Positions 55,975 to 64,000 of a DNA stretch of 64,000 bases are shown here, one piece after another. Every line of letters begins with the position of its first letter. Positions within the stretch are counted from its first letter, which is position 1. Made by a program: the position numbers and the translations under genes. Below the pieces are notes generated by a model. The model ran no database searches, had not been told where the DNA came from, and saw only the letters and a program-made list of their open reading frames with translations. Origin of the DNA: Epiperipatus broadwayi (lineage: Eukaryota; Onychophora; Udeonychophora; Euonychophora; Peripatidae); contig JAQFVV010000064.1 of assembly GCA_028023455.1 (NCBI GenBank), forward strand, positions 2,267,825 through 2,331,824, in the 5' to 3' direction.

Positions 55975-58900
55975 TACTTGCCGACAGTGAGAGTGTTGCA
56001 AAAAAAATGTTGCCATTAACAGGCAAATATATCTCTCTCTCTATATATATATGTATATTATTGTAATCATTTTCAATAAGATTTATTCAGTTTTTATTAA
56101 TAATATTAAGTTATCTATTAATCAGATTTAATATGAAATAGATTTTTTTATTTAGATTGTCCTGCTTATATTTTAGAACATAAGTTTAAAAAAAAAAACT
56201 TTTCATTTCGTTAACTGAACTATCTGCAATTATTTATCATTTATATTTAAATATGAGTATTGTGACACTAATTGTAACAAATCATATTCTGATAAGAAAT
56301 TTGAAAAGTTGAAACATTTAGACATTTGCAATTATTTACGATTTTTTTTTTTTTGATAAATGAGTTTAAAAGGTATTGTAACACACATGCGCGCATACAT
56401 GCGCAATTATCGCAAATAGATCGAAGATAGTTTTAACTTAGCTTCATTTTTACTAATTAGAACAATGAAATAATTTGACTTTTTTATATATTGTTTATTG
56501 TTTTATGAGATTTTAATATACTGTGGAAAAAATTACTAGCAGTTACTGCTGTGATTTCCTTCATTCTTCTAAAACAAGTTTTTAATATTGTATTTTTAAT
56601 TTTTTGTAGCAACATTGTGAATCTATCACTGACTATATTTTCCCCCAAAATGTTCATTTATACTTCATACAATGTTATTTTGTTTGGAAGACAAAATGGC
56701 TTGACAACTATCTGATTTACATAAAAAGTTTAAAGAAAATATTTTGAAAAAATTATAAGAATATTTTTAAATTTTCAATACCATTTGTTGTTAATGCAGC
56801 ATATACAGTATAGTCCTCTCATAAGAGTTTAGCATTATTTATTCAACACTACTGCTTACCATCAATGTAAACATTTTTTAAAAGTCAAATTATGTTAATA
56901 AACTAATAGAAAAAGTACTATATTTATTTATATAAGGCTAGATAACATTTATATATATATATATTGTGACCTTTTATTCAGGTCCCTGTGTTAAATAATC
57001 CAAAATTTTAAATGGTAATATATTTGGCATTAAAATCTTAATAAAGTGGCCTTTAAATAAAGACTGTTTTGGATGCACTAGGAAATCTGCTTAAGAGGAG
57101 ATGAGATTTCAAACCCAGTGTAAGTTTGAAACTATGGATAAAATAACAATTTAAAAATATTGTTATTAATTGGGAGATAAATATATTGCTATTTTATTAT
57201 TGTTGAATAGCAATTGAAATAAATAAATTAATTAAGTAAATTTATTAAAACTTGTAAAATAAATGGTTATAGTCAATTACTTAAGCATATTTTTTGTAGT
57301 GAATCTAAAGCTGTCTTCAATAAGTATGAGTAGTTATTAAAAGGAAAGCCAGGTGGGGTAATGTTAATATATTCACACTAAGATTATTGGTCAATTTATT
57401 ACCACAATGCCTTGTAAAATAAGCTATATATAATTGAACAAAGTTGTAGGGGGGTGAGTAAGAAAAAGTGAACTAAACAACAACAGACTTCAACTCTGAT
57501 CTTCTAAAATACAGAGGAAAAAAGCTAAAAATCAGAAAATTCTGGAATCTAATTGAATGGGATTATAATATATTGATATCTCAAAATGATTGAATAGAAA
57601 ATCTCAAAGCCTTGCTATCATTTTAAACACCATTCTTCCATTGACTGTATAGTTCTTGAGAGTTCATACTGGAGAAGGAAATGAAAGCCATGGGGATAAG
57701 TCTTTATCTAAATAAATATTGCTTCAAACTACAGAACAATTCAAGAAAATGTAAGAAATTATTTTTATTTTATTGATATTGGTTAATTTTAAGAGTTTAA
57801 AAATGATGCACAAATTATTTATAGTTAAAATAAAGAGTTGATAATGTTTGTATTTCACACCACTATTAAACATAAAGCAGAACATATGATCATTTGAAAA
57901 TCGTAATTTCAAGAAAATAATTCAAAGTAATTTTAAAGAAAGATTTCAGAAGATATTATAAATAAATCAAAAGTCATTTTATATCATATAATTTTAATAA
58001 AGTTAAAAGATAATTGCAAGTGATTTTATTCTCAATTCTTTATTAAGAAATAAACACTCATCTGTTGATTTTTCCTAGTGTGAACTTGTGTAATGATAGA
58101 AATGAATAATTACAGATTCATTAAAAATGCTCAAGATATCGTACTTGTAATTGGATAAATTTTTTTTAATAGTGCTAAACAATTATTACTTTGTCAAGGG
58201 AAATATAATAAAATAAATCTTTACTTTTAAAAATTTTACAGTGCAACACGTATAAATAAGATTTTTAAAAAATGTCTGATAAATGTCCCAATTACTTAAA
58301 ATGTTACAAATATTACTGCATGGATGAAAGAACAGAATCAATAAATTATTTTTAAAAAAAAAAACAAATTAAAGATATTAATTGCAATAAAATTATAAAG
58401 TAATTTTCAAGGAAAATTATCTGGATTAAAATGTAAGTGAAATGATTTTAGTTATACTCCACTTGAAATGTTTACATCTTGTCTTACTACGTTAATATTG
58501 AATCAATCAATACATGTATTTAAAAAGTTTGTTTTGCTGATTATAATAACCTATAAAGTTATTAAGAAAAATTATCTAGAGAAAAGTGAATAAACTGATT
58601 TTAATTATGATGCCCTTGAAGACCTTTGAATATTGTCTTATTATATTAGCATCAAACAGGATAATAAAAATATATATGTGTTATCTGGAATGTTTGCTCA
58701 TCATAATATCAGTTCTTATCATTTTAACTCACAAGGATGAAATAACTTGGACAAATAGAAGAAAATTTAATGGAAGAAAAATTTTTCTTTTATTTTTTAT
58801 TTTTGCTGTGTTAGCTTATAATGCTTACATCATGTGTTATTTGGGAATTTTGTTTTTAAACATATATGTTTTATTGTGGTATGAAATATATATATTGAGT

Positions 58901-59850
58901 TAAAGAGAAAAAAATGTGTAAAATATATACATCTATTACATGTATTTTTATTTTTTCAGTTAAGGGAAAACATGATATTATATATCATTCATCTAGACAG
59001 AGAGGAAGAGAGATTTATTTCTCATATTTTTTTAACAGATTTTAATACTTTATTAAAAGTGAATGAACAAATATTTTGTCAAAGATATACTATAATGATC
59101 TAATTGCGTTCTTATATGAAAGAATTAATATATGTTTTTTTTTGTTTATTTATTAAGTTTGCCTACGAACTTGTCCACTTTGAATACAAATGCAGTTTGA
59201 TCTTTATTGCTTAAATATGTGGTGCTCTCTCTAACAAAAGCATAGTTGTCACTTTAAAACAATTAATGATCATTTGACATATATATTTTGGTTTGTATAT
59301 TGATACATTAATGGTTCTGCATTGTGAAATGGAATATGTATATCTCCACTGTTATTGTTAGTGTTGTTTTACCTTGCTATAATATTGAGAATGATTTGTG
59401 ATAGTTTTTAGCTGGTAGGATGTGCCAATAGAATGGCCTCCAATAGATTAATATTAATATTAAGCATGGGCTGATGGATAATCACCTATTGCTGATTCTA
59501 TGAGAGGATAATTTGGTAGAGGCTGAGTAATAATTAATGCTTGTTAGCATAAATAATCCTAAAAGAAAGGATATCCATGGTTTGAATTCTATTTTTCCAT
59601 GATGAGGCAAAGCCCACATGTGTATACCCATAGAGAGGTAGTAGAATTATCCATATTATTATACAACTGTCATGTTGTTTTATAGAGCCTCCCTTTTTAT
59701 TGTTAGATCCCTCATGATGATATAGAATTAGTTTTTCCACCGTGTATGGTGAAGTTTCGTATTTTAAAATCATATGGCAAAGATAAAATAATGTTAGATT
59801 TAGGAACACTGATCTAGCTATAGTGTTTGCATAATTATAATAGTGCTTTA
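55975..59850. other. AT-rich DNA, nothing recognised
   Basis: About 3.9 kb with short (TA)n and T-runs. Small open frames (for example 57724-57912 minus and 58586-58903 plus) are hydrophobic, AT-rich and lack motifs, splice context or conserved words. Confidence 0.45.
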
Positions 59851-59861
59851 TGATGTTGTAG

Positions 59862-59923
59862 GATCATCATCAGTTATAGACAGACCAAACCAAGATCTAT
59901 TAATGATTGTGGAACTTTTAGAT
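59862..59923 (+). CDS. Candidate exon, unidentified
   Basis: Acceptor-like TTATGATGTTGTAG, then an open stretch SSSVIDRPNQDLLMIVELLD ending at a donor-like GTAAGA. The same frame stays open 16 codons further (VRARDACGQCGFIFIE) before a stop. The wording is more protein-like than its surroundings, but I do not recognise it and it could be an old repeat. Confidence 0.2.
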
Positions 59924-60137
59924 GTAAGAGCAAGAGATGCATGTGGGCAGTGTGGATTTATCTTCATTGAATAATGATTTGACAATGGATTGGTAAGATC
60001 AGTTAAGTATTCAATAATTAGGTTGTGGACATAGGTAATGTTTTAGTGATATATATGTGTATTTGACTTTTGATGTCTATTCTTACTTTAATACACCAAA
60101 CCTATTCATCTCAAATTTTAATCAGTTATTAATTGCG

Positions 60138-60169
60138 CAGAATATGATAATTGCCCTTATCATATTCTG
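60138..60169. repeat. Perfect short hairpin
   Basis: CAGAATATGATAA and TTATCATATTCTG, 13 bp arms with a 6-base loop. No associated gene seen. Confidence 0.6.
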
Positions 60170-60797
60170 ATAAAAGAAATGGCTTTGGTATAATGCACTA
60201 CTTTATAACTTTTGAATTCTAAATTTAAAATTTGTGCATACCATAAGGTCCTAAATACACTGTTGTTTTTGTAATTTAAGTGCTAGTTCAGTTTCAATAA
60301 GGTTTCATTATCTTATTCTTTAAAATAGGCTAAACAGTAATAAGTGATACTCTTAATATCATTGTATAAGTTAGTCGCATTGACTAAGAGTATGGTCAAT
60401 GGTATACCAGGTATTTTTCCCATCCCTGAGTTTAATTTAATATATTGGTTTTATTTCATACAATGTCTTTGAATTAAAATTTGTAAATATTGTAAATAAA
60501 GTTTGTTGTGTTTAAAAATTTATTTAGTTGCCTGTAGTCTTATTGCTAATCACCATATATACATTATTATTGTTATTGCTATCGACATATCAGAAGATTA
60601 TATATTGAAATCATCATCAACCAATATAGTACAATTAACTATATGTTGTTATATCCCAATAATTTGGTTAAGCCCTCTAATTTATTAGTACATCTAATGC
60701 ATCATCACACAATAATCAAAATGTTAATAACTTAGAGTACAGATTATTTTAAGTAATAGATTAAAAGATAAATATAATATTGATTTAATTGGTTTAG

Positions 60798-60867
60798 TTG
60801 AACCCACAGAGCTATCATTCACTGATCTTGATCACATGGTTTATAATTATTTGAGAAAAGGAATTTG
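60798..60867 (+). CDS. Candidate exon, unidentified
   Basis: Acceptor AATTGGTTTAG, two bases, EPTELSFTDLDHMVYNYLRK and GI, two bases, then a strong donor GTAAGT. Enters in phase 1, leaves in phase 2. It lies beyond the candidate poly(A) signals at 55933, so it would belong to another gene or a longer isoform. The DHMVYNYLRKG part faintly recalls a LisH-type helix, which is not enough to assign. Confidence 0.28.
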
Positions 60868-61359
60868 GTAAGTTATTGTGTTTATTTATTAAAAAGTTAT
60901 TCCTATTTCTTAAATATTAAAGTTATAAGAGTTATTGAGTTCATAAAGTTTATGTGTAACTGCTAAATATAGTTCTTAATTTGAGTTTATATTGAGAGCT
61001 GTTTTGTGCATTCTATTTGGGTAGTGGTAAAATCCCTCTCACTGACCCAAATATATTTTGTATAATGATTTTGAGTGTTTGAACCCTGAGAAGAATTAGT
61101 TGTTAAGTTTCAAGGTAGAATTTAAATTTATAATAAATTTTATATCTAGTTATTTATGATAGTTGGACTTGAATTAGATTGCTTCCACTGTTTTATGAAA
61201 GTCAACTAAACTTTAGGATGTAAATTACTTCTTTTGTCACAAAATGCGTAACTTGTTTTGACTTTATGATAAATACTCTGGTTGTGTCAAGCTTGAAATC
61301 CCTATTTTTATTTAGCTTATCTTTTTACCATTTAATACCATATTAGTTTATAGTTTAAG

Positions 61360-61690
61360 ATTTCAGTTTCCATCATTAACATTGTTCTTCAATTTCATCT
61401 TGATCATTCTTTTATTTATTCATTCTCATTTGACATTAATTCATTATCATAATTGATTAATCATACATTAACTTTTATTCTTTTATCATCTTAACTATTC
61501 ATTAACTCTTGTTCTATCATCATCTTAATCATTCATTATTCTCATACATCTTCATTCTTTTCTCTTCATTCTTAGACTCATTTCATTCTACTATTTAATT
61601 ATTACTTATTTTCATCATCCATTTAGTCATCTACATCATAATTTACTTATCATTTCATTTATAAGTTTAATTTTATAATCATTCCAGAGA
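61360..61690 (+). repeat. G-depleted TCAT-like cryptic simple repeat
   Basis: About 330 bp dominated by ATTCATT, TCATC and TTCTC words with almost no G on the plus strand. It looks like an eroded (TCAT)n array. Confidence 0.6.
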
Positions 61691-62526
61691 TATAATTATT
61701 AGTTATTTATTAGTTTGCTGAATATCAAATTTAACTCATCACATTTTGTTTGTGTGGATTTCAAAGCTGGTTTGACCAGAAGTTATTATCTTTATTAATC
61801 ACCTTGTGATCTTCTTTAGATCTATAGTTTCATGCTAGTTTTATTCAATACAGGAATCATTTCGTTAGTTTTACATTTTTGTTTCTTTATGCTTATATTC
61901 TTGATAATGAAAGTATGATAGGTTGCATAGCAGAATTTAGTCACTAAAACGTGTGGCATGATTTGTTTATGACCAGTTAGACCAGTGAGAAGGTTACAAT
62001 ATATATATATATATATTGAGGTCATAACATTAGCTCAAACAAACCCTTAATTGATAAGTTAATAAAAGAAAATACTTAAAATCTCTACCCAGAACATTCC
62101 TATTCCAAGACCAATTGGTTTTGAGCTTTTGACTCACCTCAGTGAGGAGCTAGAATATTCAGACACTAGATCTAAAATATCAACTCAAAACCAGCACTTA
62201 TTTAATACGTAATATTTAAGTAAAAACTAAATTTTTCGAACATAAAAATGTCTTTAACTCCAACTATCTAACTTAAATAACTATATGGGACTTGCTCTAT
62301 TGATTATATATATATTGAAACGTTTCTTCATCCAGTCTCAAAATAAAGAAATATAAATTTGTAAATATCAGGTCAAAGAAGGGTTAAAAGTTGTATTTAA
62401 TTTATAAAGATTTTAATTTTGTTATTTAAAAAAATTTCATTTTGTAATTTTTAAACGAGTTTGACACATATTGCATATAACACACATATACAGAAATAAT
62501 TTTATGCATCATTTTGTAAATGAAAT

Positions 62527-62640
62527 CATGGTACTGATTTAGAGTTCATTGTCCACTATTTTGAATTACCCAAAAACACCAGTGATGTATATAAGTGATA
62601 ATTGACAATGAATAATCCACATGTTGAACAAACATAAACT
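62527..62640 (+). repeat. MITE-like family W, copy 1
   Basis: ACTGATTTAGAGTTCATTGT, CCACTATTTTGAATTACCCA, CACCAGTGATGTATATAAGT and GACAATGAATAATCCACATG align with the fold-back repeat at 63580-63760. Confidence 0.5.
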
Positions 62641-63579
62641 GATCAAACCAAACTTATAATTTTGAAATACTAAAAGCTTTTATAATTTCTAAATATGAGT
62701 TTTATTACAATATATGCCTATAACCATGTGTTGAATAAATATAGAAACAACTGCGGAAGCATACTCTTTCTACAATTAATAATAAATTGGATTTTATCTT
62801 AACATTAGCCAAAAAAATAATTGTCTAAAATAAAAAATATTTATTTTACAATTAATAAAAAATTAATAAATCAGATTTTTTTTTTTATCAAAGTGAGTAA
62901 AATTGTGTGCTTCATTTTTCACGTGTCATTAATTGTTGATGTATGGATAAAAATAATCTAAATGAGAGATTTATTCATTAATATTCTCAAAGATGCTAAT
63001 GCTAACTACCAACAGTGAAAAGATTAGTGTTTATTTTATTTAAAAACCAAAACCTCTTTTACATTTGAAATAATTAACAAATTTTTATTAAAATCTGTAA
63101 ATATTTTTTTAACATGTTTCTATATTCATTTGTTGAGAATAAAATCACCGTTAATGTTAATAGATAGAAAATTATGTAAATAGATATATAGATTTATATC
63201 AATTTCAAGAACCCATAAAGACTGCATGTGATCAAGTGTAGATCCGATATCCTCATCAGTACATAATGCTATTTTTTTGTATCTCCATTTTTTTCTAACT
63301 ACATGTAACAAAGGAAGCATACAACATCAGTTTCTTCCTAGTCAGAAAAAAATCAATTAATTGTAAAATTAATATGCTATACTTCAGCCAATTTCTCTTT
63401 CAGCTGTCTAATTTCAGAAGTTATAAGCTTTTTGATTTTGAAATTATAAGCTTGGTTTGATTGGCTTTTGCATTTTTTGAACAATGCTTCATGTCATCAA
63501 AAACATCCTCTCCCTACTGGAATGCTTTGGCACAAAACACCAGTATTAACTGCATGGCCAGACTAATCCTTAAGAAGGG

Positions 63580-63760
63580 CACTGATTTAGAGTATTCTTT
63601 CCACCATTTTGAGGTCTAAGGACTGCCCAAAACCACCAGTGACACATCCAAGCAATCATATGTGAATTATTCAATGTCATTTATCACTTGGATATGTCAT
63701 CAGTAGTTTTGGGTAGTCTTTAGAATTCAAAATGGCAGAGAGCACACTCCAAATTATCAC
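63580..63760. repeat. MITE-like fold-back, family W, copy 2
   Basis: CCACCATTTTGAGGTCTAAG and GGACTGCCCAAAACCACCAG on the left pair with the inverse stretch 63690-63745 (ACTGATGACATATCCAAGTG when inverted). The arms are about 65 bp. Non-coding. Confidence 0.65.
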
Positions 63761-64000
63761 CAAAATATTAAAGAAGAATTTGGATAATTTTTGTAATACT
63801 TTATTTTTATCTATCTCAAACAATGCCTAATATAAGGGATGATCTTTTTTTAATTGCATTGTACTTACAGTGGGCAATGTTAAGATTAAATAATTACTTT
63901 GAAGTGTTAAGAATTTGATTAGCAGTTAAAATACTACATTAAACTTGAGTTATTTTTAATTAATGCTGATTCTAGAAGTTTCCTAGAAAACAAGTGAGAA

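Noticed and set aside
58586-58903. 105-residue hydrophobic plus-strand frame
   Set aside because: AT-rich codons, no motif, no splice context and no conserved neighbour; likely chance.

Overview
This is an AT-rich (roughly three quarters A+T) stretch of an animal nuclear genome, almost certainly an invertebrate. The evidence is the mix of mobile elements (Merlin DNA transposons, Penelope-like elements, RTE-type, L1/Tx1-like and CR1/L2/Jockey-like LINEs, LTR-like repeats, tRNA-derived SINEs), long compound microsatellites, AATAAA poly(A) signals and candidate short exons bounded by AG/GT. I see no operons, rRNA genes, CRISPR arrays or other prokaryotic signs. The species cannot be named from the sequence.

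Layout. 1-7 kb: an inverted-repeat element, a Merlin transposon (952-2016) with a perfect 8-bp target duplication and an open catalytic core, two hairpin repeats, a tRNA-like SINE head and a 0.9-kb TAGA/TAGG/CAGA array. 7-11 kb: 3' and internal relics of an RTE LINE on the minus strand and a fold-back repeat. 13-21 kb: a nested stack of SINE-like repeat, palindromic repeat, Penelope-like fragments, a full-length but broken RTE LINE (copy A) inserted in the first bases of an LTR-like repeat, then two hammerhead-ribozyme repeats. 21-29 kb: fold-back repeat, a 2-kb TIR element with Merlin-like traits, and a 5'-truncated Penelope-like element (minus strand). 31-34 kb: an almost intact RTE LINE (copy B, one 1-base frameshift seen). 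34-40 kb: many hairpin/MITE-like repeats. 42 kb: a 500-N gap inside (TA)n. 44-52.6 kb: two LINEs embedded in trinucleotide microsatellites, separated by about 1.5 kb of compound TAG/CAG/CTG/GTN repeat; the second LINE carries an Illumina adapter sequence, an assembly artefact. 53-54.2 kb: a second LTR-like copy in inverse orientation. 55-64 kb: mostly unrecognised AT-rich DNA with a third hammerhead motif.

Host genes. No host gene can be named. Five plus-strand candidate exons (3015, 21354, 35648, 43147 and 55721, the last with a stop codon and poly(A) signals) all need phase-2 introns and could form one gene of more than 52 kb whose introns hold most of the mobile elements. Other candidate exons (4557/4570, 12181, 25358, 59862, 60798; minus strand 40302-40420) do not fit that phase chain. 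Short open stretches between AG and GT are common by chance in AT-rich DNA, so all are tentative.

The most unusual signal is the family of three diverged repeats each carrying a hammerhead self-cleaving ribozyme motif (20441-20501, 21017-21077, and minus-strand 55033-55091), with a compensatory base-pair change in stem I.
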